A stretch of DNA of 64,000 nucleotides, taken from contig NZ_LR217730.1 of NCBI RefSeq assembly GCF_900698985.1, positions 310,001 to 374,000 on the forward strand, written 5' to 3'. Positions 18,401 through 27,096 of this stretch are shown here, piece after piece. The notes under the pieces were generated by a model. It did not search any database, was not told where the DNA came from, and saw only the letters and a list, made by a program, of their open reading frames with translations. The DNA is from Erwinia_E haradaeae_B. Its GTDB lineage: Bacteria > Pseudomonadota > Gammaproteobacteria > Enterobacterales > Enterobacteriaceae. Made by a program: the position numbers and the translations under genes. Numbering within the stretch: the stretch's first letter is position 1; every line of letters starts with the position of its first letter.

Positions 18401-18971
18401 AGAAATTTCACATTATATTAGCGGTCATCGCTTAAAAGATATACGCCCAACTAAAAAAGGAGAGATGACTACTATTGCTGGCATAGTGATTGCATCTCGG
18501 ATTATAGAAACAAAAAAAGGTCACCGTATGGGTGTATGCACATTAGATGATCGTTCGGGTAAAATTGAAGTAAAATTATTTACAGATCGACTTGATCAAT
18601 TTAAAACTTTTTTAGATAAAAATCGCATTTTAATTGTCACTGGTCAAGTGAGTATAGATAAATTTAATGATAACATGCAAATAATAGCTCATAAGATTAT
18701 TGATATCAACATGGCTCGCGAAAAACATACGCGTTATCTCTCTCTTTTTATATCAAATAATAACATAGATATAAAGTTTATACAGCGCTTACGTGATGTA
18801 TTGACACCATATCGTTCAGGAACTTCTTCTATTCAATTACACTATCAAGGCAGTAATTATCGAGTTACATTGTGTTTTGGTGAATCATGGCGGGTTTCAT
18901 TACATGACAGTTTATTAAATGAGTTAAGGTTCTTACTAGGATTAGATAAAGTAAAACTAGAATTTTATTAA
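15489..18971 (+). CDS. dnaE: DNA polymerase III alpha subunit
   Basis: Catalytic subunit of the replicative polymerase. The product is 1,160 residues, identical in length to E. coli. Order: N-terminal PHP domain (HLHVRSDYSIIDG; the metal site is degenerate, as in E. coli), then the palm with GPGRGSGAGSLVAY and the catalytic PDFDIDFCMEKRD aspartates near 401-403. The third aspartate follows in VKFDFLG near 555, then fingers, the tandem HhH region, an OB fold (LDDRSGKIEVKLF) and the tau-binding C terminus. It is well conserved, as expected of an essential gene. accA starts 12 bp later. Confidence 0.98.
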   Translation: MPEPRFIHLHVRSDYSIIDGLTKIAALVMHAANMGMPAIAITDFTNLFGLIKFYQIAHNYGLKPIIGADFRINCCILGNELPHVTILAANNEGYKNLTLLISRAYLRGYGSHGPMIERNWLLEYQEGLILLSGGHKGDVGKMLLRGNQIQAQKFLDFYQKHFPNRYYLTLSRTGRLNEEIYLNAALELAEFYAIPVVATNNVCFLSKSDFEAHEIRVAIQNGYTLGDPKRPNSYSAQQYLRSEEEMCTLFSDIPEALENSIEIARRCNVTIQLGEYFLPQFSTGSISTECYLIQKSQKGLEVRLAHIFPDRNMRLLHYERYQQRLNKELQVINQMGFPGYFLIVMEFIQWAKEQDIPVGPGRGSGAGSLVAYVLKITDIDPLEFNLLFERFLNPERISMPDFDIDFCMEKRDLVIEHVANIYGRHAVSQIITFGTMAAKAVIRDVGRVLGHPYIFVDRIAKAVPSDLGMTLEKALHCSSSLMELYNTDEEVKSLIDMARKLEGVTRNAGKHAGGVVIAPTKITDFSPLYCDENGHNPVTQFDKNDVEYTGLVKFDFLGLRTLTILDWALEMINAHRKRKGLQLIQISEISLSDPKSFQILKNAETTAVFQLESRGMKDLIKRLKPDCFEDIIALVALFRPGPLQSGMVDNFINRKQGREKISYPDIQWEHKLLRPVLESTYGIILYQEQVMQIAQVLAGYSLGGADMLRRAMGKKNLIEMAKQRSIFEKGAKEKGINGVLAMKIFDLVEKFAGYGFNKSHSAAYALVSYQTLWLKAHYPAEFMAAVMNADMDNTDKIVILVDECWRIGLTVLPPNINSGLHHFYVNDKGEIVYGLGAIKGVGLNPILEIIQSRNKGGCFYEIFSFCTRINIKKINRRVLEKLIISGALDCFGQHRAALISALPDAIKSSTQYSKAGEMGQSDIFGALLGSQNVVQQTHFNVQPWPENVRLEREKETLGFYLTGHPINPYLEEISHYISGHRLKDIRPTKKGEMTTIAGIVIASRIIETKKGHRMGVCTLDDRSGKIEVKLFTDRLDQFKTFLDKNRILIVTGQVSIDKFNDNMQIIAHKIIDINMAREKHTRYLSLFISNNNIDIKFIQRLRDVLTPYRSGTSSIQLHYQGSNYRVTLCFGESWRVSLHDSLLNELRFLLGLDKVKLEFY

Positions 18972-18983
18972 AATAGGATGACT

Positions 18984-19952
18984 ATGAGTCTCAATTATTT
19001 AGATTTTGAGCAACCTCTTATGGAGATTGAAGAAAAAATTAATTCCCTAAAGGCAATTCAACTTCAAGCAGCGCCTGAGCAGATTAATATTGATAAGGAG
19101 ATTCACCGATTGCGTGATAAGTGCACTTACATGACACGTAAGATTTTTTCTAACTTAAGCGCTTGGCAAATTGCACAATTAGCTAGACATCCTTTACGTC
19201 CTCACACGTTAGACTATATTAGTACTATATTTACTGATTTTGATGAGTTGGCAGGCGATCGCGCGTATGCAGATGATAAGGCCATTGTTGGTGGTATTGC
19301 ACGAATTTCTGGACGTCCTGTAATGATTATTGGACACCAAAAAGGTAGGGAAACTAAAGAAAAGATTCGCCGAAACTTTGGCATGCCAGCACCTGAAGGT
19401 TATCGCAAGGCATTACGTCTAATGGATTTAGCGCAGCGTTTTAATATGCCAATTATTACACTGATTGACACACCAGGTGCCTATCCTGGTGTTGGGGCTG
19501 AAGAGCGTGGGCAAGCAGAAGCTATTGCCTGTAACTTGCGGGAGATGTCTAGACTTTCGGTACCAATAATTTGCACTGTGATTGGTGAGGGGGGCTCTGG
19601 GGGGGCATTGGCTATTGGTGTTGGTGATAAGGTTAATATGTTACAATATAGTATATATGCAGTGATTTCTCCAGAAGGGTGCGCCTCTATTTTATGGAAG
19701 AGTATAGATAAAGCTTCTGTGGCCGCTGAGGCTATGGCTATCATTGCTACTCGCTTAAAAGCATTAAAATTGATTGATAGTGTTATACCTGAGCCATTAG
19801 GTGGGGCGCATCGTGATTTATTGACAATTAGTAAAACAATGAAACGGCAATTTTTAGTAGATTTAGCGGATTTAGATACTCTACGCAAAGAAGAATTATT
19901 GGATCGTCGTTATCAACGATTAATGAATTATAGTTCTATTACTATATTTTAA
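18984..19952 (+). CDS. accA: Acetyl-CoA carboxylase carboxyltransferase subunit alpha
   Basis: Alpha half of the carboxyltransferase that makes malonyl-CoA for fatty acid synthesis; it pairs with AccD and the biotin carrier system, not in this window. The 322-residue product (E. coli 319) starts MSLNYLDFEQP, aligning with E. coli, so this ATG is preferred over one two codons earlier at 18978. AGG lies 6 bases upstream. Conserved blocks: YADDKAIVGGIARI, HQKGRETKEKIRRNFGM, DTPGAYPGVGAEERGQ and the oxyanion-hole GEGGSGGALAIG. It ends the conserved cluster. Confidence 0.97.
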   Translation: MSLNYLDFEQPLMEIEEKINSLKAIQLQAAPEQINIDKEIHRLRDKCTYMTRKIFSNLSAWQIAQLARHPLRPHTLDYISTIFTDFDELAGDRAYADDKAIVGGIARISGRPVMIIGHQKGRETKEKIRRNFGMPAPEGYRKALRLMDLAQRFNMPIITLIDTPGAYPGVGAEERGQAEAIACNLREMSRLSVPIICTVIGEGGSGGALAIGVGDKVNMLQYSIYAVISPEGCASILWKSIDKASVAAEAMAIIATRLKALKLIDSVIPEPLGGAHRDLLTISKTMKRQFLVDLADLDTLRKEELLDRRYQRLMNYSSITIF

Positions 19953-20321
19953 CTAAATATTGAATATTATTAGCACTCTATATATTTCAAGTGAGTTTTT
20001 ATATTTATATATATCTTTATTACGTGTTAATGTTTATAAAATTTATAGTAAATTAATATTGAAAATAGTAAAACATTTCAATTAAGGGAAGAATCTTGGT
20101 AGTTAGTAACAGTCACATTATCCATATATGTCTATAAAGCGATCATTGATGTTATATATGTTATATATATTAGATAAATTATAAATTTCGAAATACGTTA
20201 GATTGTAGGATTTATTCATATAGGAATAATCTTTATAAGATTAACATTTCAATGTTATTACTTGTTGTATTTTTGGTGGTAATATTATTATTTTTAGGTT
20301 TATTATATTAAGTGGATATTT
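19953..20321. other. Gap between accA and tldD
   Basis: AT-rich spacer with no gene seen. The only visible structure is a short inverted repeat TAACATT-TC-AATGTTA at about 20243-20258, some 65-80 bases before tldD. In E. coli accA and tldD are not neighbours, so this spacer holds a rearrangement junction. Confidence 0.5.
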
Positions 20322-21767
20322 ATGAACATGACCTTAATAAGTGAGAAGCTTTTAACTGAAAATAATTTAAATCATAGAGATCTGTCTGCAATTTTAGATT
20401 TTTTGTCTGAGAGGAACATTACTTATGGTGATCTTTATTTTCAGCATGTTTATTATGAATCATGGACATTGGAAGATAAAATTATCAAAGATGTCTATTG
20501 CAATACTAATCATGGCGTAGGAGTTCGCGCTGTTGTTGGTGAAAAAACTGGTTTTTCCTATTCTAACGACATTACATTAGAGACTTTACGTCAGAGCTCT
20601 ATCGCTGCGCGAAGCATTGTGTCCGAGAAAGGTAATGAAAAAATTAGTTGTTTTAAGAAAGATATGCCTCTTAAAAAATATTCACATCAAGATCCTTGTA
20701 ATGCTTTCACATCTGAAGATAAAATTGCATTACTCCATAAAATTGATCAGGAAGCGCGCATCACTGATAAGCGTGTCCAGGATGTTTCAGTCCATTTAAC
20801 TACTTCATATGAACAGGTATTAGTTGCGGCAACTGATGGAACTTTAGGCGCTGATACTCGTCCTCTGATTGGATTGTCAATTAATGTACAAGTAGAGGAT
20901 CATGGTAAACTGGAAAAAGCTATAAGTGGTGGTGGTGGTCGTTTTGGTTATCAGTTTTTCTTGGATACAGTAGCCGGTGAAGTGCGAGCAGAATCATGGG
21001 CTCGTGATGCTGTTCGTATGGCTTTAGTGAATTTATATGCCATGCCTACTCCTGCGGGATCTATTCCTGTTGTTTTAGGTTCTGGATGGCCAGGTGTTCT
21101 CTTACATGAGGCAGTCGGTCATGGCCTAGAAGGTGACGCTAATCGACGTGAAAACTCTATATTTAGCGGCCGGATAGGTAAGAAAGTGGCTTCTGAACTA
21201 TGTACTATAGTAGATGATGGTACAATATATGGCTTGTCTGGTTCTCTTTCTATAGATGATGAAGGTGTGCCAGGTCAATACAATGTATTAATCGAGAAAG
21301 GTATTGTAAAGAGTTATTTACAGGATAAATTAAATGCTCGACTTATGGGTGTGCACTCTACTGGCAATGGCCGCCGTGAGTCCTATGCACATTTGCCAAT
21401 GCCGCGTATGACTAATACCTACATGTTATCAGGATTATCAACGCCACTAGAAATTATTGAAAGTGTTGATTATGGATTGTATATAAAAAAATTAAGTAGT
21501 GGACAGGTAGATATTATATCGGGAACATTTGCTTTTTCTGCTTCAGAGGCTTATTTAATAAAAAATGGTGCCATCAGCACCCCTGTGAAAGGAGTAACGC
21601 TCATTGGGTCTAGTATTGAGGCTATGCAGAATATTTCAATGGTAGGAGATGATCTTGCATTAGATACGGGGGGTTCATTTTGTAGCAAGGAAGGACAGAC
21701 TATTCCAGTTAGTGTTGGACAACCTACTATAAAACTTGATAAGTTAATTGTAGGTGGAACTGATTAA
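20322..21767 (+). CDS. tldD: Metalloprotease subunit TldD
   Basis: Subunit of the TldD/TldE (PmbA) zinc metalloprotease, which degrades unfolded peptides; in E. coli it also matures microcin B17 and degrades CcdA. The 481 residues equal the E. coli length. The active-site motif HEAVGHGLEGD (HExxxH) is at about 262-272, all ligands present, and NGRRESYAHLPMPRMTNTYM is the highly conserved C-terminal block. The partner TldE is not in this window. It is unusual for such a strongly reduced region to keep this accessory protease. The downstream gene ugd is convergent. Confidence 0.96.
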   Translation: MNMTLISEKLLTENNLNHRDLSAILDFLSERNITYGDLYFQHVYYESWTLEDKIIKDVYCNTNHGVGVRAVVGEKTGFSYSNDITLETLRQSSIAARSIVSEKGNEKISCFKKDMPLKKYSHQDPCNAFTSEDKIALLHKIDQEARITDKRVQDVSVHLTTSYEQVLVAATDGTLGADTRPLIGLSINVQVEDHGKLEKAISGGGGRFGYQFFLDTVAGEVRAESWARDAVRMALVNLYAMPTPAGSIPVVLGSGWPGVLLHEAVGHGLEGDANRRENSIFSGRIGKKVASELCTIVDDGTIYGLSGSLSIDDEGVPGQYNVLIEKGIVKSYLQDKLNARLMGVHSTGNGRRESYAHLPMPRMTNTYMLSGLSTPLEIIESVDYGLYIKKLSSGQVDIISGTFAFSASEAYLIKNGAISTPVKGVTLIGSSIEAMQNISMVGDDLALDTGGSFCSKEGQTIPVSVGQPTIKLDKLIVGGTD

Positions 21768-21994
21768 GTGCTATATTTTTAATATATTTATTACTGAGGT
21801 ATTTTTTATTTATTAATATGAGTTATGATTTAGTTTTTTTTTCATCATTAAAAAACACGATGCTGTGATAAAAATTAATTATTATTTTTTATTTAATGCA
21901 TGATTATATATCAGGAATAATTTTATTAATATGGATCTTCGTTTGTATAGTTATTATAATAGAAACTACAGTTTAGATGATATCTCTGTAGCGA

Positions 21995-23368
21995 TTAGTT
22001 ATTTATATCGTCATCTAACATAGTATTGAATGATTTTTGAATGGACTCTCCGCGGCCGATAGCATAATAAATAAATCCGCGTTGTTTCATTTGTTTAGGA
22101 TCATATAAGTTACGTCCGTCAAAAATTACTGGTTTTTTTAATATATTTTTTATTAGATTAAAATCTGGTATTCGAAAAGTTTTCCATTCTGTACATATGA
22201 TAAGAGCATCTGCATGTCTTAACGCTAATTCTTTGCTGGTTATAAGTTTGAGATCTTTGCGACAACCATAAACACGTCTTGTCTCTTCTATTGCCTCTGG
22301 ATCATAAGCTTGTATAGTGGCGCCAAAGTTCCATAATGTTTCCATTATAACTCTGCTAGAAGCTTCACGTATGTCGTTGGTATTAGGTTTAAAAGAGAGA
22401 CCCCATAAGGCAAAGGTTTTGCCTTGTAAGGCATCTTTATAATGATTTTTAATTAAGGTTAATAGTTTATGTTTTTGTATTTCATTAATATCTTCTACTG
22501 CTTTTAACAAATATGAGTGATATCCAATTTTTTCAGCAATGCGTATTAAGGCACGTATATCTTTTGGTAAGCAAGATCCGCCATAACCACAGCCAGGATA
22601 AATAAATGAGTTTCCAATGCGTGAATCGGAGCCGATTCCTTGTCGTACTTTTTCGATATCAGCACCAAGGAGTTCTGCCAGATTAGCTATTTCATTCATA
22701 AAGCTAATTTTAGTAGCAAGCATGCAATTTGCAGCATATTTAGTGAGCTCAGCACTGCGAATATCCATTAGGAGAATGCGGTTATCATGTTGGTTAAATG
22801 GCTTATAAAGTTCATATAAAAGTTTAATAGCATTTGTGTTACTAGCCCCAATAATAATTCGGTCTGGATTCATGCAGTCGGTAACTGCTGTACCTTCTTT
22901 TAGAAATTCAGGATTAAAAATTACATCATATCTTAATTGTATGCCACGTTGTTTTAAAGTTTTTTTAATTAAACAGCTAATATGCTCTGTGGTTCCAACG
23001 GGAACTGTTGATTTGTTTAGAATTACTTTGTAGTGATTCATGTACTTAGAAATTACATGAGCCACAGAGAGAACGTTTTTACAGTCAGACACACCATCAT
23101 AATCTGATGGTGTGTCAACAGTAATAATTTGTATTAATCCATGATGCACTCCTTCCTCTGCATGAATGGAGAATTGTAAGCGTCCAGCCTCATAGTTTTT
23201 GATAATTAGCGGAGCAAGACCAGGTTCAAAAATAGGAATTTTGCCTTGTTTTAAACGCTGAATCTTTATAGCATCTACGTCAATACAAAGTACATCATGT
23301 CCGACTTCAGCTAAAATGGCAGCCTGAACTAAACCGACATAACCAATACCAAATACTGTAATTTTCAT
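21995..23368 (-). CDS. ugd: UDP-glucose 6-dehydrogenase
   Basis: Oxidises UDP-glucose to UDP-glucuronate with two NAD+, precursor of acidic surface sugars and of aminoarabinose on lipid A. It is the long form, 457 residues, versus 388 in E. coli Ugd. Visible: the Rossmann motif GIGYVGL (7-13), NPEFLKEGTAV (152-162) and the catalytic Cys266 in GGSCLPKD (usually GGSCFPKD). The usual V-G-T-P motif reads VDTP (84-87), changing a conserved Gly of the NAD-binding domain to Asp. This lies exactly in a 12-bp perfect inverted repeat (23088-23116). The frame is otherwise intact, but activity is uncertain. It is isolated between two gaps. Confidence 0.9.
   Translation of the reverse strand: MKITVFGIGYVGLVQAAILAEVGHDVLCIDVDAIKIQRLKQGKIPIFEPGLAPLIIKNYEAGRLQFSIHAEEGVHHGLIQIITVDTPSDYDGVSDCKNVLSVAHVISKYMNHYKVILNKSTVPVGTTEHISCLIKKTLKQRGIQLRYDVIFNPEFLKEGTAVTDCMNPDRIIIGASNTNAIKLLYELYKPFNQHDNRILLMDIRSAELTKYAANCMLATKISFMNEIANLAELLGADIEKVRQGIGSDSRIGNSFIYPGCGYGGSCLPKDIRALIRIAEKIGYHSYLLKAVEDINEIQKHKLLTLIKNHYKDALQGKTFALWGLSFKPNTNDIREASSRVIMETLWNFGATIQAYDPEAIEETRRVYGCRKDLKLITSKELALRHADALIICTEWKTFRIPDFNLIKNILKKPVIFDGRNLYDPKQMKQRGFIYYAIGRGESIQKSFNTMLDDDINN
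23088..23116. repeat. 12-bp perfect inverted repeat inside ugd
   Basis: GACACACCATCA (23088-23099) and TGATGGTGTGTC (23105-23116) are exact reverse complements separated by the five-base loop TAATC. It is the strongest hairpin I noticed in any coding region here. It encodes residues about 85-94 of Ugd, where the usual NAD-binding motif is altered. Confidence 0.9.
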
Positions 23369-25075
23369 GGATTTTCCTAGTTAACAACGATATTTCATCC
23401 TTAATGACATATTAAGTGTATTATATTTTTAGTCATTAGGTGAGTTTTATGGCATTAGACGTTGATCTTAATAGATATTTTATTCATTTGTATCCTACAT
23501 AAGCCTATCGAGTGCATCCTTTATAGTGTTAATTCTATTCCTGTAGAATCTTATATTTTAACATTGTTATATTATCAATATAATAATTAATATTGCTTGA
23601 CCATTAAAATATTCAAAATTTTAAATAAAATATAGTTATTTGCATCAATTATTAATCCATTTTATATGAAAAGCTTTATTTTGCGTATCTTGTTGGTGTG
23701 CGAGTCTTCAAGAACAAGTCTGCGTTTCCACCATGATTTGTATTGAATTATTTAAGATAGTAATCATATGTTTAATATGATATATGCTATAAGAATAATT
23801 TTTTGGATCTTTTTGAGATTTTTTTTTATAATTAGTAATTCAATATGTTCTTTTAGACAATATTATACCATGAGTTTTTTATAAATAGATTAAAAATATC
23901 ATGATGATATCTATTATTGCAGAGATTTTCTGAGAGATTAGTTTTTAAGTAGCTAGCCGTTGATTTAGTATTTGTTATTTTTTAGAATAATAGCCACTTG
24001 AAATAAAAACGCCTTATGTATAGATTTTTTCTATAGATCATTCTAAAAATAATATAGTAATTACTAATGGTTTCACTGTTATTAGAAATATTTATGAGTA
24101 TGATGCTAGATTTTTCTTAATTAATCATGAGTTTTAATAAATACTTTTTTTTAAGAGTGTATTCATATATAATAAAATATTATTATTTATTTTGTAATCA
24201 AATCTAAATATAAAGAATTTGATTATATTTTTTAAAAAAATATTATTTTATCTTACCTGAAGCTTTCATATTCAAGTGTATTGTATTAGCATTTTGAGTA
24301 GGTATAAGATTAGGGTGTATGTAGCATTTGGAATGCATTAGTTCTTTGTTATGTGATATTTTAATTATAATTACTGATTGTTTAATAGGTTATAAAAAAG
24401 ATACAGCAAGTTAATGTAGAGATAAAGATAGGTTCTCAAGTAATTCGATAATACTTATTATTATTAATTTATTATTATATTGGTATTCGTTAATTAAATG
24501 ATTTTTCAATAACTGACTTGTGCTTTTCTTAATTAAAAAATATCATTTGATTTTATTTATTTTTTTATTAGAAATATTTAAAGGGAAGACCCTAACCATT
24601 CAATATACCAACTGATAATCTAGTATGCTTTTTACTAATTAATGATACAGATCTGATATTGATATTGTTCTGGCAATAAAGGTTTATGTAAAATATACAT
24701 TTTGTATGAACTAATAGTATTAGTAGATATTTAAATTCTTATTTGACTATTAGTAAAAAATAATTTAAGCATATAGTTTTATATTTAAAGTAATTAGATA
24801 TTCTATTTGAGAAGTATTTGGTTTGTTTTTTTACGTTCTAGCTAATATATTAAATTTTAATATTAATATATTGTCTAATTAGATTAGAAGACTTGTGTTT
24901 AATTTATCGGTATATCTCGATCAAGGGTTTTGAATATTAAGATATAATAATTTAAGAAAATTATAGAATTAATAGAAAAAATTAAATCAAATTATTTTGG
25001 CAGAAATAATAGAGATGTAGAATTATTTAATAAAAATTTTTATTTATGATACGCTGTAAAAATAAAAAAATTTCT
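23369..25075. other. 1.7-kb AT-rich gap upstream of rsmH
   Basis: No supported gene. In E. coli mraZ (about 0.46 kb) directly precedes rsmH, but I recognise no trace of it. A patch of higher GC at about 23670-23745 contains a 26-codon ATG frame (23666) without a ribosome binding site. A GC-rich mini-hairpin (AGGG AAGA CCCT) lies near 24582-24595. The rest is low-complexity A/T. Confidence 0.5.
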
Positions 25076-26011
25076 ATGCAAACTATTTTAAAACATATAC
25101 CAGTGTTAGTCAATGAAGCAGTGAATGGGCTTAATATAAAACCGAATGGTATATATATTGATGGTACTTTTGGATGTGGTGGGCATTCACATGTAATTTT
25201 ATCGCATCTCGGAACGGAGGGACGTTTATATGCTATGGATTGTGATCCACGGGCAATTTCTGTGGCATCTGAAATTACTGATCCTCGTTTTACTATTGTC
25301 CACAGTCCTTTTTCTGAGATGGTTCAATATGTTTCAGCGCATCAATTGATGAGAAAAATTGATGGTATCATTTTAGATTTTGGTGTTTCCTCGCCACAAA
25401 TAGATGACGCTCAACGTGGTTTTTCTTTTATGAAAGATGGACCGTTAGACATGCGCATGGATCCCACTCGTGGTAGATCAGCGGCTAAATGGTTGCAGAA
25501 TACAGAAGAAAAAGATATCGCTTTTGTGTTGCAGGCTTTCGGTCAAGAACGTTTTGCGAAACGTATTGCTCGTGCGATTGTAACAAGAAATCGTAAGAAT
25601 CCAATAACACGAACTAAAGATTTAGCTGATATAATTTATACTGCTATTCCATTTAGGGAAAAATATAAACATCCTGCAACGCGTAGCTTTCAAGCAATTC
25701 GTATAGTAGTTAATAATGAAATAGAAGAGATTAAAAAGGTACTTGTAGGCACACTACAAATTTTAAAATCAGGTGGTCGTCTTTCAGTGATTGCTTTTCA
25801 TTCTTTGGAAGACCGTCTAGTAAAAAATTTTATCAAAGAGCATAGTAATAGACCACAGGTACCATCTGGTTTACCAATATCTGAAGCTCAAATTGATTAC
25901 TTAGAGAGGCGCCATTTAAAATCTTTGTATAAGATTATGCCAAATATAACTGAAATATTTTATAATCCACGAGCTAGAAGTGCAATTTTGCGTATTGCAG
26001 AGCGTATATAG
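25076..26011 (+). CDS. rsmH: 16S rRNA m4C1402 methyltransferase RsmH (MraW)
   Basis: S-adenosylmethionine-dependent N4-methyltransferase acting on C1402 of 16S rRNA. With this ATG the product is 311 residues (E. coli 313) and begins MQTILKHIPVLVNEAVNGLNI, aligned with the family; an ATG ten codons earlier (25046) is possible, and neither has a clear Shine-Dalgarno. Motifs: DGTFGCGGHS (the usual Arg is Cys), DFGVSSPQIDDAQRGFSFMKDGPLDMRMD, and SVIAFHSLEDRLVKNF. It is the first surviving gene of the division and cell-wall cluster and ends 3 bp before ftsL. Confidence 0.96.
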   Translation: MQTILKHIPVLVNEAVNGLNIKPNGIYIDGTFGCGGHSHVILSHLGTEGRLYAMDCDPRAISVASEITDPRFTIVHSPFSEMVQYVSAHQLMRKIDGIILDFGVSSPQIDDAQRGFSFMKDGPLDMRMDPTRGRSAAKWLQNTEEKDIAFVLQAFGQERFAKRIARAIVTRNRKNPITRTKDLADIIYTAIPFREKYKHPATRSFQAIRIVVNNEIEEIKKVLVGTLQILKSGGRLSVIAFHSLEDRLVKNFIKEHSNRPQVPSGLPISEAQIDYLERRHLKSLYKIMPNITEIFYNPRARSAILRIAERI

Positions 26012-26014
26012 ATT

Positions 26015-26272
26015 ATGAAAAATAAGCGATATAGTTTACCACAGATCATTTTTATAGATTTAATGCATAATAGTAAGATAGAGATATCACTTTTAGTGAT
26101 GATATTAATTTCTGCGATCTCTGTTGTGTGCATTACATATCAAACACGATTATGCGTTGCTCAACGTGAACAATTATTTTTACAGCGTAATGCGTTAGAT
26201 ATTGAGTGGCGTAATTTAATTCTTGAAGAAAATTCTCTAGTAACTAATGATGGAACAAGGAAGATGAATTAA
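26015..26272 (+). CDS. ftsL: Cell division protein FtsL, C-terminally truncated
   Basis: Single-pass inner membrane protein that, with FtsB and FtsQ, activates FtsWI at the septum. The 85 residues show a short cytoplasmic N terminus, a transmembrane segment (about 24-44) and the hallmark AQREQLFLQRNALDIEWRNLILEEN, nearly identical to E. coli. The frame then diverges and stops (VTNDGTRKMN), so about 25 residues of the periplasmic coiled coil and C terminus (E. coli 121 aa) are missing. The N terminus is also shorter. The break coincides with loss of the start of ftsI downstream. It may be a recent pseudogene or a minimal FtsL. Confidence 0.85.
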   Translation: MKNKRYSLPQIIFIDLMHNSKIEISLLVMILISAISVVCITYQTRLCVAQREQLFLQRNALDIEWRNLILEENSLVTNDGTRKMN

Positions 26273-26421
26273 CAAGGCGTACAGATAAAAATATTATATA
26301 TTGGCGATTAATATGTGTTTATTATATAGATATCTTGAATTTCATCACAAGAATTTACAATTCAACCCAAATGGATGTTTTAGAATTTATCTATACAAAA
26401 CAAAAAAATATTCTCATGTAA
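26273..26421 (+). pseudogene. ftsI: Remnant of the ftsI (PBP3) 5' end
   Basis: A frame offset from ftsL reads RRTDKNIIYWRLICVYYIDI and on to ITRIY, ending with TAA at 26419. It resembles the start of E. coli FtsI, where NFISWRFALLCGC begins the membrane anchor and LLGR ends it. In another frame at about 26353-26366, LQFNP recalls the following LQVISPD. No ATG, GTG or TTG lies upstream in frame, so it cannot be translated as such. The position directly after ftsL is the ancestral place of ftsI. The remaining 1.6 kb of ftsI and the downstream mur genes are gone from this locus. Confidence 0.55.
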
Positions 26422-26902
26422 GGAAATATTTATTTACACTTATGTAATCTATGTAATTTATTTAATCTATGTAATTTATATCATATCATTTACTTATATT
26501 TGTGTAATTCAATGTACATCAATTAATTAATCTAATTAAAAACAGAATATATAGTATAATATTAATAGGTAATATTGGATTTTAAAAATATTATGATTTA
26601 GTTTTTCAATAAAATTCAGTATAGAAAAATTGTCTAAAAGTAGACTTCTTCATAATGCCTTATCAGTTAGTTAAGGCGGAATATATAACTTATTAATATA
26701 AAATATTCTGAGAAACTTAGATATTATGATGTATATTGAGAATATGGTACACGAGGTTTTGGGTTAAAGTTAATAAAGGTGACTATAAATTTCGAGAATA
26801 TATATCTGTATATCTAATCGATCAATATCAAGTAACTTGGAATAACATATAAGAAAAATTTTTATATAAATAATACTTTTCAATTTTGATGCGATTATAA
26901 AG

Positions 26903-26936
26903 AAGACATAATAAGCATTAAGACATAATAAGCATT
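26903..26936. repeat. 17-bp perfect tandem duplication
   Basis: The unit AAGACATAATAAGCATT occurs twice head to tail with no mismatch (26903-26919 and 26920-26936). It lies in the ftsI-mfd junction gap. Perfect identity suggests a recent slippage or unequal-exchange event. Confidence 0.9.
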
Positions 26937-27031
26937 ATGTTGATTGATTAATTATATTGATAATATCATAAAATTTTATTTATTATATATTGTTAATGAT
27001 ATATATAAAATATAAAAATGTATTTTTACTA

Positions 27032-27054
27032 ACTTACCTGAGGTAAGTACCTCA
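27032..27054 (+). promoter_or_regulatory. Two mutually exclusive hairpins upstream of mfd
   Basis: ACTTACC-TGA-GGTAAGT (27032-27048) is a perfect 7-bp hairpin. TGAGGTA-AG-TACCTCA (27039-27054) is a second perfect inverted repeat that uses the same central bases, so only one can form at a time. A 7-codon reading frame (ATG at 27067, stop 27088-27090) follows and ends 6 bases before the mfd ATG. This resembles an attenuator or translational switch, but function is inferred only from the pairing geometry. Confidence 0.4.
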
Positions 27055-27096
27055 CCGAAACAATTGATGATTTTACGTAGAAACATATAACTGATT

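Larger units (their letters stand above)
26422..27096. other. Gap between ftsI remnant and mfd
   Basis: No gene seen. It marks the junction where the division and cell-wall cluster was broken and joined to mfd. It contains two partial copies of an 18-bp unit around 26446-26478, a 6-bp hairpin GCCTTA/TAAGGC (26657-26677), a perfect 17-bp tandem duplication (26903-26936), and overlapping hairpins immediately upstream of mfd (27032-27054). Confidence 0.6.

Noticed and set aside
19481..19888. 135-codon minus-strand frame over accA
   Set aside because: It is the antisense shadow of accA.
23666..23746. 26-codon frame and a tRNA-like stretch ending in CCACCA
   Set aside because: No T arm (GGTTCGAATCC-like) or acceptor stem can be folded, and the frame has no ribosome binding site.
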